64,000 nt of DNA from Paenibacillus sp. JJ-100 (GTDB lineage: Bacteria > Bacillota > Bacilli > Paenibacillales > Paenibacillaceae). A program made the translations under genes and the position numbers. The stretch spans positions 186,001-250,000 of the forward strand of contig NZ_CAOJCM010000003.1 of assembly GCF_948329825.1 (NCBI RefSeq). Direction: 5' to 3'. A model generated the notes under the pieces. That model was not told the origin of the DNA, searched no databases, and saw nothing but the letters and a program-made list of their open reading frames with translations. Every line of letters starts with the position of its first letter. Position 1 is the first letter of the stretch. Below, in pieces: positions 28,901 to 39,636 of this stretch.

Positions 28901-31900
28901 GGAGGGAGGCTCGGACACCACAGGAAGAGATGTTATGCGGATTGTTTGCTGAAATTCTGGGCGTAGCCAAGGTAAGTATTGATGATGATTTCTTCGAGCT
29001 GGGCGGGCATTCCTTGTTGGCTGGTCGAATTACAGCCCGGGTCAGGGAGGTATTCGGCGCAGAGCTGAACATCGGAACGGTGTTTGAATCACCGACAGTA
29101 GCAGGACTTGCGAGGAAACTGGATCAGACGAACTTCGTCAGACCGGTAATTCAGCCTGTATTGCGCGAGGCCGGGCTTCCGCTTTCCTTTGCCCAGCAAC
29201 GGTTATGGTTCCTCTATTGTCTGGAGGGGGCTAGTCCGACCTACAATATTCCATGGGTTGCCCGGTTGACAGGAAAGCTGAATCTGGATGCTCTAAGAGA
29301 TGCCTTGCAGGATGTTGTAGAACGTCATGAGACATTGCGCACATTGTATCCACCAGACCTGGGTGCGGCGAGCCAGCATATTCTTCGTGCAGCGGAGGTG
29401 AACTTGAACATGAAATTCACCCGGACTTCAGCTGAGGAGCTTCCGGCTTTGCTCTCGGAAGCGGCGCGTTACGGCTTCGAGCTTAGTTCAGAGCCGGGGA
29501 TACGAGCGGAATTGTTCCATCTGGATGCGGATGAATATGCGCTCCTGCTGCTTGTTCATCATATTGCAGGGGATGGCTGGTCTTTGTCACGGCTCATCAG
29601 GGATTTGTCTGAAGCGTACAGAGCTCGTCTGAGTGGAACGGCACCCGATTGGGAGCCGATGCGCATTCAATATGCGGACTATGCGGTATGGCAGCAAAAG
29701 CTACTGGGGGATGAGCAGCATAAGGACAGTCTGATCGCGAGGCAGTTTGAGTTCTGGACAGACCGACTCGCAGGCATACCGGAGCAAGTCACATTCCCGG
29801 CAGACTATACCCGTCCAGTGGCGTCCAGCTACCGAGGGGGCGTTATACCTTTTACATTAAGTCAACCCCTGCATGAGCAACTTATGGTTATTGCTCGGGA
29901 AAATAAGACTAGTCTCTTCATGGTTCTGCATGCGGCGTTAACGGCATTGCTTACCAGAATGGGAGCAGGAACGGATATTGCGATTGGCACGCCGATTGCT
30001 GGACGAAGTGACGATGCGCTGGATGATGTTGTTGGCATGTTCATCAATACGTTGGTGCTGCGTACAGACACCTCGGGTGATCCTACCTTCAGAGAGCTGC
30101 TTGCTCGTGTGCGTGAAGCCGACCTGGCCGCTTATGAGCATCAGGATGTACCTTTTGAACGGCTGGTAGAAGTGCTGAACCCATCCAGATCTCGTGCCAA
30201 ACATCCGCTCTTTCAGGTAATGCTGGTGCTGCAAAATACGCCGGACATCTGTCTTGATCTGCCAGGTATTGAAGCAGACGCTCATATCCAGAGTGTAGGT
30301 TCATCCAAATTTGACATGACGTTTGAACTGACGGAGAAAAGGGAGCCGAACGGACAACCAGCGGGAATAGACGGGCTGCTCGAGTACAGTACAGACCTAT
30401 ATCGTGAATCGACTGTTAGTGAATTGGTCATTCGGCTATTGCAGTTGCTCGAACAGGCCGTACAGCAGATGGATATCGGTATTGGCCGATTCGATCTGGT
30501 TACACCGACAGAGCATGCTCAGCTTGAAAAGGAATGGGCTGCCGTACCTGATCAGTATCCACAATGGCCGACGATAGCAGAGCGTTTTGAAGTGCAGGCC
30601 GCCGCTCATGCAAGCTCGATAGCCCTCCAATGCGGCGATGAACGTATCACTTACAGGGAACTGAATGTACAGGCAAATCGACTTGCGAGACGTTTGATCG
30701 CAGAGGGCGTAGGAGCGGAACAGATGGTAGCGCTGGCCTTGCCTCGTTCCGTGGAGATGGTCGTAGCCATTCTCGCTGTACTCAAAACGGGTGCCGCCTA
30801 TCTGCCGCTTGATCCGAACTATCCGGCAGACCGGTTAACACATATGCTGACGGACGCAGAGCCGAAAGTGATGATTACAAGTACAGAGGTATATGCTTCA
30901 CTGCCACAGATGGATGACATTACATGTATTAACATGGATGATCCGAATACCTTGCGACAACTGGAGTCCATGGATGAGCAGAATCCTGCTGACGATGAGC
31001 GGAACGCACGGGTAACTCCGTTGAGCCCGGCATATATGATCTACACATCGGGTTCGACAGGGAAACCGAAAGGGGTTGTGATTCCACACGCGAATGTCAT
31101 CCGGTTACTGGATGCAACGCAGCACTGGTTCCATTTTGATGCGCATGATGTGTGGACGTTGTTCCATTCGTATGCTTTTGATTTCTCTGTCTGGGAGATC
31201 TGGGGACCGTTGCTGCACGGTGGAAGATTGGTCGTCGTTCCTCACGAGATTAGCCGGTCGCCTGGAGCCTTCCTGAAGCTGCTTGTGGAGGAACAAGTTA
31301 CTGTTCTGAACCAGACACCATCTGCATTCTACCAGCTCATGCAAGCAGACAAGGAAAATCCGGCTTGGGGGCAGCAATTGGCACTTCGCTATGTGATCTT
31401 TGGAGGGGAGGCACTGGAGCTGGGACGTTTGCACGACTGGTATGAACGTCATGCAGATCATGCTCCAAGGCTCATCAATATGTATGGTATCACTGAAACC
31501 ACGGTTCATGTCAGCTACAAGGAGCTGCATTCAGGCAGCTCGGCAGAGGGGGCAAGCAGCTGGATTGGATGCCCTATTCCAGATTTGCGCGTATATGTGC
31601 TAGATGATCAACTGAGACCTGTGCCGACCGGGGTAATCGGAGAGATGTATGTGGCTGGGGCGGGTCTGGCTCGCGGGTATTGGGGAAGACCTGATCTCAC
31701 GGCCGAGCGTTTCGTTGCTGATCCATATGGTCCGGCAGGCACACGAATGTACCGTACAGGAGACTTGGCAAAACGGCTGCACGATGGTTCGCTCGATTAT
31801 CTGGGACGAGCGGATCAGCAGGTGAAAATCCGCGGGTTCCGTATTGAACTTGGCGAGATTGAGGCTGTACTGGCAAGACATTCAGGTGTGGCGCAGGCCG

Positions 31901-33201
31901 CCGTTATCGTTCGTGAAGACCAGCCGGGGGATAAACGCCTGATAGCTTACGTTGTTTCAGCACGGGATGGAGAAAACGGCCTGGAGACAGCAGCACTCCG
32001 AAGACATGCAGCAGCAAGCCTTCCCGAATATATGGTACCTTCTGCGGTTGTTGTGATGAAGGTTCTGCCGCTCACGCCAAACGGCAAGCTGGATCGTAAA
32101 GCATTGCCTGCACCGGAGATACAACTATCAGTTGATGGCCGAGCGCCACGTAACCCGCAGGAGCAAATTCTGTGTGATTTGTTTGCTGAAGTGTTAGGTT
32201 TGCGGAGTGTAAGTATAGATGATAGCTTTTTCGAATTGGGTGGCCATTCGCTGCTTGCTGTGCGCTTGATGAGTCGAATCCGTGAAGCAATGGGCATAGA
32301 GCCCGGCATAGGCATTTTGTTCGAAGCCGCGACGGTAGCTGGACTGGCTGAGCGATTGGAGATGGGAGAGTACTCCGGTGATAGCTCGTTGCAAGTGTTG
32401 TTGCCGCTTCGGACGCATGGGCAGCATCTGCCTGTATTCTGTGTTCATCCGGCAGGGGGACTAAGTTGGTGTTATGCCGGATTAATGAAACATCTGGGCA
32501 TGGAGTATCCGCTGTACGGTCTGCAGGCAAGGGGCATTGCCGAGTATGAGGAACTTCCAGGGACACTGGAAGAGATGACAGCAGATTATATCCATCATCT
32601 GCGGTCTGTGCAGCCGGAGGGGCCATATCGTCTGCTTGGCTGGTCACTTGGGGGGAACGTTGCCCAGGCGATGGCTGTGCAGCTCCAGTCCGAAGGAGAG
32701 CAAGTAGAGTTTCTTGCCATGCTGGATGCCTATCCGAGTCATTATCTTCCCATTCGCGGAGAGCCTGACGAAGCAGAGGCATTGACGGCTCTGCTGGCAC
32801 TTGGCGGCTACGATCCGGACAGCATTGGAGACGAGCCACTGAATATGGCCACAGCCATGCGAATACTTCGCAGCGAAGGAAGTGCACTGGCGAGTTTGAG
32901 CGAAGAGACGATCCGGAAGCTGCGGAGAACCTATGAAAATTCTGTTCGCATTCTGGGGGCATATACCCCATCCCGATTTGAAGGGGATTTGATCTTCTTC
33001 CGCTCTACCATTATTCCTGACTGGTTTGATCCGATTGAACCGGAAATGTGGAATGCATTTATTGGAGGACATCTGGAGCGCCATGATATTGCCTGTCGTC
33101 ACAAAGACCTTTGTCAGCCTGGCCCATTGGAGGAAATCTGCCGTACCCTTGCCGCCAAGCTAGAGATGCTGAACAACAAGCGTAATATTCAACATAAATA
33201 G
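25942..33201 (+). CDS. dhbF: Dimodular nonribosomal peptide synthetase DhbF
   Basis: A 2419-residue synthetase in the order C-A-T-C-A-T-TE. C1 has HHIAIDG (His146/147), T1 carries Ser1024 in [11 protein letters not shown]2 has HHIAGDG (His1206/1207), T2 carries Ser2103 in [10 protein letters not shown], and the thioesterase has Ser2235 in GWSLGG. Reading the specificity pocket by alignment to the PheA positions gives D-I-L-Q-I-G-Q-I-Y-K for A1 (Gly-like) and D-F-W-N-I-G-M-V-H-K for A2 (the Thr code). It should join 2,3-dihydroxybenzoate, a small amino acid and Thr three times and cyclise the trimer. The start codon is TTG, overlapping the dhbB stop as TTGA, so the two are tightly coupled. Confidence 0.96.
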   Translation: MSGAVQLSQRQNTAWPLSSAQSGIWYAQQLNPDNPMYNTAEYVVIEGQIHPGLFEKSVRQTVMEAESLNMVYGENEQGPWQSLRSNMNDWTFHVMDVRDQADPHAAALDWMKQDLRRPVNLAIGPLFTEALFQVSEDRYYWYQRIHHIAIDGYGVSLITRRVASLYSASIQGEGAAQNTVQAKDTTAFGPLTSVLEEDDAYSGSIDQEQDQQFWISRYADAPDVVSLGHRASLTSTGFLRQYAVITPLEREQIQAVASRFDATWSDLCVAATAIYVYRMTGSTDVILALPVMCRLGSASLRVPGMVMNVLPLRLTVHSQMDLSELIGQIVREIRAVRKHQRYRHQDLRRDLKLLGENRRLYGPMINVMPFHHALNFAGARGMIHNLSTGPVDDLSIHIVDQGHGQGMSIALDANSSIYTESELRMHQLRYEQLLKSMISGGDVDITIAQLDILLPAEREQVLKGWNQTHHVAAEWNSASLFEQQVRRTPHATAITFEGETLTYAALNERANQLAHQLIQAYEAGPEQVVGIAMPRSLEVVIAILAVHKTGAAYLPLDPDYPEDRLIYMMEDAKPACVVTVMDNLANIPQTSDIPILVIDQTDIVQALCCRSGTNPEGDDLPGKASMLNPAYLIYTSGSTGRPKGVAVTHLGLANLLEDMKTRLQVGSQDRWLSVTTIAFDISVLEIFLPLTTGARLDIAPKDTILDPVALAGKMRKQKTTIMQATPTLWKYLVMSRPGRFDGLTVITGGEALTEELKLSLEGLGCQVNNQYGPTETTIYSTAASLGVGQSGKPNIGGPVRNTQLYVLDQSMQPVPPGVAGELYIAGEGLARGYLGRPDLTAERFVANPYGQPGSRMYRTGDLAQWLPDGSIDYLGRADHQIKIRGFRIELGEIESIIASYPGVAQVTVIAREDQPGNQRLAAYIVAEAGECQTEIDLSDIRAYVTDVLPDYMVPSAFMLLPEMPLTPNKKIDRKQLPVPSMASNTAGREARTPQEEMLCGLFAEILGVAKVSIDDDFFELGGHSLLAGRITARVREVFGAELNIGTVFESPTVAGLARKLDQTNFVRPVIQPVLREAGLPLSFAQQRLWFLYCLEGASPTYNIPWVARLTGKLNLDALRDALQDVVERHETLRTLYPPDLGAASQHILRAAEVNLNMKFTRTSAEELPALLSEAARYGFELSSEPGIRAELFHLDADEYALLLLVHHIAGDGWSLSRLIRDLSEAYRARLSGTAPDWEPMRIQYADYAVWQQKLLGDEQHKDSLIARQFEFWTDRLAGIPEQVTFPADYTRPVASSYRGGVIPFTLSQPLHEQLMVIARENKTSLFMVLHAALTALLTRMGAGTDIAIGTPIAGRSDDALDDVVGMFINTLVLRTDTSGDPTFRELLARVREADLAAYEHQDVPFERLVEVLNPSRSRAKHPLFQVMLVLQNTPDICLDLPGIEADAHIQSVGSSKFDMTFELTEKREPNGQPAGIDGLLEYSTDLYRESTVSELVIRLLQLLEQAVQQMDIGIGRFDLVTPTEHAQLEKEWAAVPDQYPQWPTIAERFEVQAAAHASSIALQCGDERITYRELNVQANRLARRLIAEGVGAEQMVALALPRSVEMVVAILAVLKTGAAYLPLDPNYPADRLTHMLTDAEPKVMITSTEVYASLPQMDDITCINMDDPNTLRQLESMDEQNPADDERNARVTPLSPAYMIYTSGSTGKPKGVVIPHANVIRLLDATQHWFHFDAHDVWTLFHSYAFDFSVWEIWGPLLHGGRLVVVPHEISRSPGAFLKLLVEEQVTVLNQTPSAFYQLMQADKENPAWGQQLALRYVIFGGEALELGRLHDWYERHADHAPRLINMYGITETTVHVSYKELHSGSSAEGASSWIGCPIPDLRVYVLDDQLRPVPTGVIGEMYVAGAGLARGYWGRPDLTAERFVADPYGPAGTRMYRTGDLAKRLHDGSLDYLGRADQQVKIRGFRIELGEIEAVLARHSGVAQAAVIVREDQPGDKRLIAYVVSARDGENGLETAALRRHAAASLPEYMVPSAVVVMKVLPLTPNGKLDRKALPAPEIQLSVDGRAPRNPQEQILCDLFAEVLGLRSVSIDDSFFELGGHSLLAVRLMSRIREAMGIEPGIGILFEAATVAGLAERLEMGEYSGDSSLQVLLPLRTHGQHLPVFCVHPAGGLSWCYAGLMKHLGMEYPLYGLQARGIAEYEELPGTLEEMTADYIHHLRSVQPEGPYRLLGWSLGGNVAQAMAVQLQSEGEQVEFLAMLDAYPSHYLPIRGEPDEAEALTALLALGGYDPDSIGDEPLNMATAMRILRSEGSALASLSEETIRKLRRTYENSVRILGAYTPSRFEGDLIFFRSTIIPDWFDPIEPEMWNAFIGGHLERHDIACRHKDLCQPGPLEEICRTLAAKLEMLNNKRNIQHK

Positions 33202-33213
33202 GAGGATAAACGG

Positions 33214-33450
33214 ATGAGCAACCCTTTTGACTATGAAGACAGCAGTTATCTGGTGTTAAAGAATGATGAAGGGCAGTATTCGCTTTGGCCCGCATCCATT
33301 GAGGTTCCGAAAGGCTGGACCCAGATGCTGGGGAAGGCCAAACGCCGTGTATGTCTGGATTACATTGCGGAGCAATGGACTGATATGAGACCACTTAGTC
33401 TATGGGACGAAACGGGAATACTGGAGTCACTTCATGAGACTGGCGGATGA
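33214..33450 (+). CDS. mbtH: MbtH-like protein
   Basis: A 78-residue MbtH-family chaperone of adenylation domains. The marks are NPFDYEDSSYLVLKNDEGQYSLWP, the invariant Trp residues, and EVPKGW followed by CLDYIAEQWTDMRPLSL. It should bind and activate the DhbF adenylation domains. It follows dhbF by 12 bases with an AGGAGGAT site, and its stop overlaps the exporter start as ATGA. Confidence 0.96.
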   Translation: MSNPFDYEDSSYLVLKNDEGQYSLWPASIEVPKGWTQMLGKAKRRVCLDYIAEQWTDMRPLSLWDETGILESLHETGG

Positions 33451-34931
33451 ATTTCCTGTCAGGTTCGAAGAAAATTGTAGGCACGGTCTATGTTCTCGCC
33501 ATGTTTATCGTTGCGATGGATGCCACTGTATTGAATGTGGCCCTGCGGACGATCAGTGAGGAACTGGGTGTTCCTCCAGCGGCTGCGGGTACATTAAATG
33601 TGGGGTATCTGGTCAGCCTGGCTGTATTTTTGCCTGTGGCGGGATGGCTAGGAGATCGATGGGGGACAAAACGGGTCTTCCTGTCGGCGCTGGCACTGTT
33701 TACGTTATCTTCTGCACTGTGTGCTACAGCTGATCAACTGGAGACACTGACGTTTTTCCGTATTTTGCAGGGAGCGGGGGGAGGTCTGCTTACGCCTGTA
33801 GGCATGGCGATGTTATTTCGAGCATTTCCTCCGCATGAACGGGCCAGAGTATCTCGTATGCTGGTGTTACCGATTGCCCTTGCTCCTGCGCTAGGGCCGA
33901 TTGTGAGCGGATTAATTGTGGATCAGCTATCGTGGCGCTGGATTTTCTATGTTAATCTGCCTGTAGGTATTCCAGCCGTGATCTTTGGCATGCTGTATCT
34001 GAAGGAGCATAGAGAACAGGGAGCCGGTCAATTCGATTTGTCGGGCTGGTTATTATCTGCGCCGGGACTGGCTCTGACGATGTATGCACTAAGTCAGGGA
34101 CCGCTGCGGGGGTGGACATCACCACTTATTATGGGGGCGGGTTTTACAGGAATGCTGCTTCTTACGCTGCTCGCTAGGGTGGAGCTGCGCGCGAAACATC
34201 CGTTGCTTGATCTGCATCTGCTGAAGCAACGACTTTTTCGTTACACAGGTCTGGTATCTGTATGTGGGGCGGCAGGATTGCTGGGCATGTTATATGTGTT
34301 TCCGTTGATGTATCAGCATGTGCTGCATGCCTCTGCGCTGGAGACAGGGCTAACCACATTTCCAGAAGCGATCGGATTAATGATCGCTTCACAGCTTGTT
34401 CCATGGAGCTACCCACGTTTGGGCCCACGCAAGCTCATATCCATGGGATTGATCTGTACGGCGATTATTTTTATTACCCTTAGTCAGATTACAGTGGATA
34501 CGAATCCATGGTTCATCCGGTTCTTATTATTCGGAGTGGGCATTTTCCTGGGACAGACGGTAGGGGCGGTACAGATCGCAGCCTTCGCTCAGATTCCGCC
34601 TGCTGCTATGGGACGGGCTTCGACCTGGTTCACGGTGCAAAATCGTCTGGGTTCTGCAATCGGCATGGCCATACTCTCTGCTGTTCTGGCGGTTGCAGGT
34701 ACAACCACGGTGACTGCGACAGGTACACTGGAGCCGAATATGATAGCATACCGTCTGGCTTTGCTAGGAGCAGCTGCATTTCTGTTCATCGGGCTGTGGT
34801 TTGCTCTGATGATCCGCGATGCGGACGCAGCGGCTACGATTCGGAAGAAGCCGATGGGCGGGACATCGGTTATGGCGAAGGGTCCCTCCGGGCCAGGGTC
34901 CGAGTCAGTGGCAAAACAGCTGGATCGTTGA
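33447..34931 (+). CDS. MFS exporter, DHA2 (EmrB/QacA) family, probable siderophore exporter
   Basis: A 494-residue 14-segment membrane protein of the DHA2 drug:proton antiporter group. The N-terminal membrane segment ends in AMDATVLNVALRTIS, which has the family D-x-T-I/V-V-N-V-A pattern. Motif A is WLGDRWGTKRVF and motif C lies around LAPALGPIVSGLIVD. It is the last gene of the operon and overlaps mbtH, so export of the finished catecholate siderophore is the likely job. The C-terminal 30 residues are polar and cytoplasmic. Confidence 0.9.
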   Translation: MNFLSGSKKIVGTVYVLAMFIVAMDATVLNVALRTISEELGVPPAAAGTLNVGYLVSLAVFLPVAGWLGDRWGTKRVFLSALALFTLSSALCATADQLETLTFFRILQGAGGGLLTPVGMAMLFRAFPPHERARVSRMLVLPIALAPALGPIVSGLIVDQLSWRWIFYVNLPVGIPAVIFGMLYLKEHREQGAGQFDLSGWLLSAPGLALTMYALSQGPLRGWTSPLIMGAGFTGMLLLTLLARVELRAKHPLLDLHLLKQRLFRYTGLVSVCGAAGLLGMLYVFPLMYQHVLHASALETGLTTFPEAIGLMIASQLVPWSYPRLGPRKLISMGLICTAIIFITLSQITVDTNPWFIRFLLFGVGIFLGQTVGAVQIAAFAQIPPAAMGRASTWFTVQNRLGSAIGMAILSAVLAVAGTTTVTATGTLEPNMIAYRLALLGAAAFLFIGLWFALMIRDADAAATIRKKPMGGTSVMAKGPSGPGSESVAKQLDR

Positions 34932-34996
34932 AGGATGTAAATGGAGCGAGCAAGCTGCATTTCATTAATACTGTCGATAATCGTATTACAGAAGAA

Positions 34997-35049
34997 GGAG
35001 CGAATCACCGGAGAGCTTTATTACCCGATGAACTCGCTCCTCTTTTTTT
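34997..35049. terminator. Terminator between the siderophore operon and sfp
   Basis: GGAGCGA at 34997-35003 pairs with TCGCTCC at 35034-35040, followed by TCTTTTTTT. The reverse strand continues TTCTTC, so it may also serve the convergent sfp gene. Confidence 0.78.
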
Positions 35050-35084
35050 AATCGGTCAAAGTTTAGGCTATGCATGTGCCTTCC

Positions 35085-35792
35085 TTATGTAAGCTCTGCG
35101 CATAAGCTCTCCAGCGTGACAACTTCAGGCTGGGCTGGTAACTCTCCTTCGACAGCACAGGCAGCGAGCATATGCTGCTCATCCAAAGAGTGAGTGTAGA
35201 AGCGATGCCTAACGATTTGCCCGTCTTGGTTGCATCTCCAGTCATGCTTCCCATGCTGATGAACATGGGGAAGAATGGCGAAGGAGTTAAGGGGCATGGA
35301 CAAGCCCATGCCTATAGCTTTAATGTAGCTCTCCTTTAGCGTCCATAGGCGATAGAAGGTGTTTAACTGTTGATCGGCAGGCTGTGCTGACAGATACGCA
35401 TTCTCCTGTGTTGAGAAGAACCGCTCTGCAATCTGCAGGTCAATCGGGACTATTTTTTCCACATCCACACCCAATTCAGCTGTCCCGCCAGAGATTAAAG
35501 CAATCCAATCCCCGGAATGGGAGACGTTGAATGGCTTCTCAGGGTATTGAGCGAGACAAGGTTTACCATAGGTGTTACGGGAAAATGAAAGCTTTTCCGC
35601 CCGAATGCCAGTTAATTCACTTAACGTCACCCGGGTCAATACCTCACCAAGCACAGAGCGATACGCATCGGCTTGATGTATAAAGCGTGCAGCCTGTGCC
35701 CGGCGTTCATCAGAGACAGATGACAGAAAAAGATCCCAGTATGCTTCGGGTACAACAGAGGGTACTTGCAGTACTTGTATAGTTATCATCAT
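35085..35792 (-). CDS. sfp: 4'-phosphopantetheinyl transferase, Sfp type
   Basis: A 235-residue Sfp-type enzyme that moves phosphopantetheine from CoA to carrier-domain serines, here those of DhbB and DhbF. The signatures FNVSHSGDWIAL, ELGVDVEKI (Mg2+ binding Asp and Glu) and FYRLWTLKESYIKAIGMGL are complete. AGGTGAT precedes tandem ATG codons. It converges on the exporter gene, is not under a visible Fur box, and so can also serve other synthetases. Confidence 0.95.
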   Translation of the reverse strand: MMITIQVLQVPSVVPEAYWDLFLSSVSDERRAQAARFIHQADAYRSVLGEVLTRVTLSELTGIRAEKLSFSRNTYGKPCLAQYPEKPFNVSHSGDWIALISGGTAELGVDVEKIVPIDLQIAERFFSTQENAYLSAQPADQQLNTFYRLWTLKESYIKAIGMGLSMPLNSFAILPHVHQHGKHDWRCNQDGQIVRHRFYTHSLDEQHMLAACAVEGELPAQPEVVTLESLCAELT

Positions 35793-36143
35793 TTATCACC
35801 TGACGTTGTATTCGGCATGGATGACAGGCTTTCCTCTATAGTTATCCTTTTCTGGCGTTTTCCCCAGTGAGTCAGGCTAGTTGTGGTGGAAACAGTAACC
35901 GCTGCGTCCTTGAATTCATTGTATAAGTGAACATCTGAAATGCACACACGTGTTTACTCTAATTTGTACCAGTAAAGTTTAGGCGATGGTAAATATAGTG
36001 GTTATAGTGCATGCATATCATATTTCGGGTGTGGATTTATTTCGATAAATGGGAGCTTAATCTCTTTTTCTAGGGTATGTTAACCGTTTGGAGTGGATAT
36101 AGGTTAGAATATAGATAGATAGCTGGATTAGGAGATGGAAAAA
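35793..36143. other. Intergenic region between sfp and greA
   Basis: About 350 bases without a gene. It must hold the divergent promoters of sfp and greA. TTAGAAT near 36104 is a possible greA -10, but no convincing -35 stands out. AGGAG at 36130-36134 is the greA ribosome binding site. No operator or structured RNA is obvious. Confidence 0.4.
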
Positions 36144-36620
36144 ATGGCTAATGATGAAGTGATTTTGACACAGGAAGGCTTGGAAAAGCTGGAGGAAGAA
36201 CTGAAGGAACTGAAAACGGTGAAGCGCAAGGAACTGGCAGAACGATTGAAACTTGCGATCAGTTATGGGGACCTGAAGGAGAACAGTGAGTATCATTCAG
36301 CCAAGGACGATCAGGCATTTATGGAGACCCGCATTCTGATATTGGAGAAAATGCTGACCAAAGCGAGAGTCATCAGCACAGACCATATCGATTCGAATCA
36401 AGTGGGCATTGGTTCTACTGTGTTGCTGAACGATATTGAGTTTGCCGAAAAGATTGAATATCAACTCGTCGGTCCTGCGGAAGCAGATGTATCCAACAAC
36501 AAAATTTCGTATGAAAGTCCACTGGGGAAAGAATTGATGGGCAAGGAAGTAGGCAGTGTAATCCATGTCAACGCTCCAATGGGTGTCATTAAGTACGAAT
36601 TACTTGAGATTAAAGTTTAG
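36144..36620 (+). CDS. greA: Transcription elongation factor GreA
   Basis: A 158-residue GreA, the standard length. The N-terminal coiled coil (LTQEGLEKLEEELKELK through GDLKENSEYHSAKDDQ) carries the tip acidic residues in GDLKENSEYH. The C-terminal FKBP-like domain has SYESPLGKELMGKEVG. It enters the RNA polymerase secondary channel and rescues backtracked complexes. The ATG at 36144 lies 9 bases after AGGAG. An ATG at 36135 touches the ribosome binding site and is unlikely. It is a single gene. Confidence 0.96.
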   Translation: MANDEVILTQEGLEKLEEELKELKTVKRKELAERLKLAISYGDLKENSEYHSAKDDQAFMETRILILEKMLTKARVISTDHIDSNQVGIGSTVLLNDIEFAEKIEYQLVGPAEADVSNNKISYESPLGKELMGKEVGSVIHVNAPMGVIKYELLEIKV

Positions 36621-36679
36621 AAAAAAAAAGCCGTCAAGACGGTCTGATACAATGAGCAAAAGGTTAGTTTTATTTTAAG

Positions 36680-36731
36680 AAAGAGATGTTTCAGGAGCCT
36701 TTGCCATGGGCTGTCTGGACCATCTCTTTTT
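36680..36731 (+). terminator. Terminator after greA
   Basis: AAAGAGATG at 36680-36688 pairs with CATCTCTTT at 36721-36729, followed by TTG. The 30-base loop contains GCC...GGC pairing. Confidence 0.65.
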
Positions 36732-36888
36732 GTCTTCCAACACATATTCACGGTTAAGTTGGATGTAATTATCCCATACTGAAATCATCTCCATAAGATT
36801 AATTTTCGACAAATTATGATTTTTGATGACCTGACACGTGTAGTAGTATATAATTACGGGAAAACTTTAAAGTGATGGAGTAGATACG

Positions 36889-38244
36889 ATGAATTTTAGT
36901 AAGTCTGATCTGAACCCAAACAGAGCCGGCAAAGGAGAACGCTTTTCGCGCGCCGGTTTCATTCTGGCAGCCATCGGTAGCTCAGTGGGACTCGGTAACA
37001 TGTGGAAATTCCCATATATTACGGGTGAAAATGGGGGAGCGGCTTTTTTCCTGCTCTTTATTGTCTGTCTATTGCTGATTGGCTTGCCGGTGCTGCTTGC
37101 AGAATTAGCTATTGGACGTAGTGGACGAGGTAGCGCAGCAACTGCATTTATCAAAGCAGGCGGGCATAAAGGCTGGCTTGCGGCTGGTCTGTTGCAAGTG
37201 TTAACACCGTTTATCATTCTGTCCTTCTATATCATTATTGCAGGCTGGACTCTGCATTATGCTGTAACTTCATTTAGTGGTACCTTGTTCAATAGTGAGG
37301 ATTATGCCGGACAATTCAACAATTTTGTTGGCGGTTATATGCCTATTGTATGGCAACTGATATCTGTATTGATTACGGGATGGATCGTTGCCAAAGGTGT
37401 ATCCAACGGAATCGAGAAGTTTAACAAAATTTTGATTCCATCGATGCTGGTTTTGCTGATCGTCCTGATGATTCGGGCCGTTACACTACCGGGATCTGGT
37501 GCGGGGGTTTCTTTCTTCCTGAATCCTGATTTCTCCCAGCTCACTACGGAGTCGGCACTCGTTGCCCTCGGACACGCATTCTTCTCCCTATCTCTCGGGA
37601 TGGGTATTCTTATAACCTATGGTTCGTATGTGGATAAAAGCCAATCTCTTGGCGCAGCAACGGTGGCTGTCGGTGCGGGTGATTTAATCTACGCCTTTAT
37701 CGCAGGTCTGATTATTTTCCCAACGACATTCTCATTTGGTATCGCGCCTGACCAGGGGCCATCTCTGATCTTTATTGCGCTGCCTGCTGCATTCTCTGCG
37801 ATGCCGCTTGGTTTCCTGTTTGCCGGATTGTTCTTTGTTTTGCTTGCAATTGCGGCGTTGACATCAGCTGTTTCACTGCTTGAGGTGCCTGTAAAATACT
37901 TGATGGAGCGTCTCTCCTGGAGTCGTAACCGCGCGGTATGGGTGGTTTCCCTTGCAATCTTTATCGTCGGACTGCCTTCCGTTCTATCGCTCGGATTGTT
38001 CCCGGAGTGGAAGATTGGATCGATGAGCGTATTTGATTGGCTGGACTTTGTGGCATCTAATGTTTTCCTGCCGGTTGGTGGATTGTTAGTTACAATCTTT
38101 GCAGGATACTTCTGGAAAACGGCTGCTGAGGCTTCTGGCCTGAGTTCCGGTTGGTTCCGGATCTGGCTGTTCATGCTTCGTTATATCGCACCCATTCTGG
38201 TGTTGCTTGTTCTGTTGCACACGTCGGGTATTATTCGCTTCTAA
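36889..38244 (+). CDS. Sodium-dependent transporter, SNF/NSS family
   Basis: A 451-residue membrane protein with about 11-12 segments. The Na+ and substrate site region GFILAAIGSSVGLGNMWKFPY in segment 1 is the family hallmark. ELAIGRSGRGSAATAF in the first loop and SLSLGMGILITYGSY in segment 6 also fit. Like bacterial LeuT-type members it should import an amino acid with Na+. The substrate is not predictable by eye. GGAG lies ahead of the ATG. Confidence 0.94.
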   Translation: MNFSKSDLNPNRAGKGERFSRAGFILAAIGSSVGLGNMWKFPYITGENGGAAFFLLFIVCLLLIGLPVLLAELAIGRSGRGSAATAFIKAGGHKGWLAAGLLQVLTPFIILSFYIIIAGWTLHYAVTSFSGTLFNSEDYAGQFNNFVGGYMPIVWQLISVLITGWIVAKGVSNGIEKFNKILIPSMLVLLIVLMIRAVTLPGSGAGVSFFLNPDFSQLTTESALVALGHAFFSLSLGMGILITYGSYVDKSQSLGAATVAVGAGDLIYAFIAGLIIFPTTFSFGIAPDQGPSLIFIALPAAFSAMPLGFLFAGLFFVLLAIAALTSAVSLLEVPVKYLMERLSWSRNRAVWVVSLAIFIVGLPSVLSLGLFPEWKIGSMSVFDWLDFVASNVFLPVGGLLVTIFAGYFWKTAAEASGLSSGWFRIWLFMLRYIAPILVLLVLLHTSGIIRF

Positions 38245-38272
38245 GGGTTACCTGCGTAGATTTACCATGCGT

Positions 38273-38350
38273 AAAACCTCTTGGAAGAAATGCAAAAGCT
38301 CTTGTGTTCCTTTGTTAATTTTGGGACAATACAGAGTAGAGGTTTTTTGG
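38273..38350 (+). terminator. Possible terminator or attenuator between the Na+ symporter and rlmN
   Basis: AAAACCTCT at 38273-38281 is complementary to AGAGGTTTT at 38338-38346, with TTGG after. The enclosed 56 bases can fold further. It lies 50 bases ahead of the rlmN start. Confidence 0.45.
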
Positions 38351-38400
38351 GTAAGACAACCGATAAGCCATATGCTTTTTTGCGAAAAGAGGTTCATACC

Positions 38401-39525
38401 ATGTTTAAATCATCCTTATATGGATTAACATTAGAGCAATTACGTGCCTGGCTGCCTGAACATGGGCAGAAAAAATCCCGCGCCTCCCGGATCTGGGAGT
38501 GGTTATACCAAGAGCGGGTGCATGATTTTAGTGATATGTCCGATGTCCGTCAAGATTGTCTGGAAGTACTCGCTGAGCATTTTACAATGAATTCATTAAG
38601 TGAACATGTGAAGCAAGAGTCGGCAGACGGCACGGTGAAATTCCTGCTCAAACTGCAGGATGGCAATTTAATCGAGACAGTGCTTATGCGGCAAAAGTAT
38701 GGCTTGACCGTATGTGTCACGACACAGGTCGGATGTAATATCGGCTGTAGTTTCTGCGCCAGCGGACTGATCAAGAAAAGCCGTGATCTCTCGGCAGGAG
38801 AGATTGTAGAGCAGATCATGCATGTTCAGCGGCATCTGGATGCTGCAGGACAAGGGGAGCGCGTCACGAACGTGGTCGTGATGGGCATTGGCGAACCATT
38901 CGATAACTTCGAGCATATGAGCAACTTTATCGAAGTGATCAAGGATCGCAAAGGGCTGGCTCTCGCGGCGAAACGAATCACCGTATCCACCAGTGGATTG
39001 CCGGATAAAATTAAGGAATTTGCAGACAGCAGTCTACAGGTGAACCTTGCCATCTCACTGCATGCTCCGAATAACGATTTGCGTACCCAGATCATGAAGA
39101 TTAATCGGGCCTTCCCGATTGAACAGTTGATGGATGCCGTTGATTATTATTTGGAAAAAACAAATAAACGCATCATGTTCGAATATATTCTGCTTCGGGA
39201 TGTGAACGATCAGCGTGAACATGCTGCGGAACTGGCAGAACTTCTGTCCAGCCGCAAGAGCATGGTCAGCGTGAATTTGATCCCATACAATCCGGTAGAT
39301 GAACATAGCCAGTATCAGCGGAGCACCGAAGAGTCCATCTTGGGCTTCTACGATACGTTGAAAAAGAATAACATCAACTCCACGGTACGTATGGAGCATG
39401 GCACAGATATCGATGCCGCCTGCGGCCAACTGCGCAGCAAACAGATGAAGAATGCTGCGGAGGCCAGTGCAGATGGGCAACCAGGCGCCAGTAAACTAGA
39501 CGCAAGCCGCCTGGCGATGGGCTAA
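38401..39525 (+). CDS. rlmN: 23S rRNA (adenine-2503-C2)-methyltransferase RlmN
   Basis: A 374-residue radical SAM enzyme that methylates C2 of A2503 in 23S rRNA, and A37 of some tRNAs. The cluster motif is Cys112, Cys116 and Cys119 in CNIGCSFC. The second catalytic Cys341 is in [20 protein letters not shown] and [11 protein letters not shown] are intact. These patterns fit staphylococcal-type RlmN better than Cfr. The start [10 protein letters not shown] follows AAAGAGGTT; a frame extension to 38281 has no site. The extra 25 C-terminal residues are polar. Confidence 0.93.
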   Translation: MFKSSLYGLTLEQLRAWLPEHGQKKSRASRIWEWLYQERVHDFSDMSDVRQDCLEVLAEHFTMNSLSEHVKQESADGTVKFLLKLQDGNLIETVLMRQKYGLTVCVTTQVGCNIGCSFCASGLIKKSRDLSAGEIVEQIMHVQRHLDAAGQGERVTNVVVMGIGEPFDNFEHMSNFIEVIKDRKGLALAAKRITVSTSGLPDKIKEFADSSLQVNLAISLHAPNNDLRTQIMKINRAFPIEQLMDAVDYYLEKTNKRIMFEYILLRDVNDQREHAAELAELLSSRKSMVSVNLIPYNPVDEHSQYQRSTEESILGFYDTLKKNNINSTVRMEHGTDIDAACGQLRSKQMKNAAEASADGQPGASKLDASRLAMG

Positions 39526-39545
39526 CGCAACAAAGAGCAGGGCAT

Positions 39546-39594
39546 AAAGAAGCCTCTATCTACTCACTGATCAAGTGAGGATAGAGGCTTCTTT
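39546..39594. terminator. Bidirectional terminator between rlmN and GNAT genes
   Basis: AAAGAAGCCTCTATC and GATAGAGGCTTCTTT are exact reverse complements, with an inner CTCACT/AGTGAG stem. It is nearly symmetric and serves both convergent genes. Confidence 0.88.
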
Positions 39595-39636
39595 GAGTTA
39601 AGATTTAATTTCGGAGAGAACCATGCCAGCTCAACT

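Noticed and set aside
32072..32971. Long open frame (299 codons) on the minus strand inside dhbF
   Set aside because: It lies wholly within the second module and thioesterase part of dhbF, has no ribosome binding site, and its product has low-complexity, non-protein character. It is a by-product of GC-biased coding on the other strand.
34508..35092. 194-codon frame overlapping the end of the MFS exporter gene
   Set aside because: It is out of frame with the exporter, runs through the terminator hairpin, and its product is Cys/Gly/Arg-rich without any recognisable fold.
36621..36645. Poly-A followed by GCCGTCAAGACGG just after greA, resembling a minus-strand terminator
   Set aside because: The loop would be too small unless the stem drops to four base pairs, and no minus-strand gene needs it. 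The better plus-strand terminator lies at 36680-36731.
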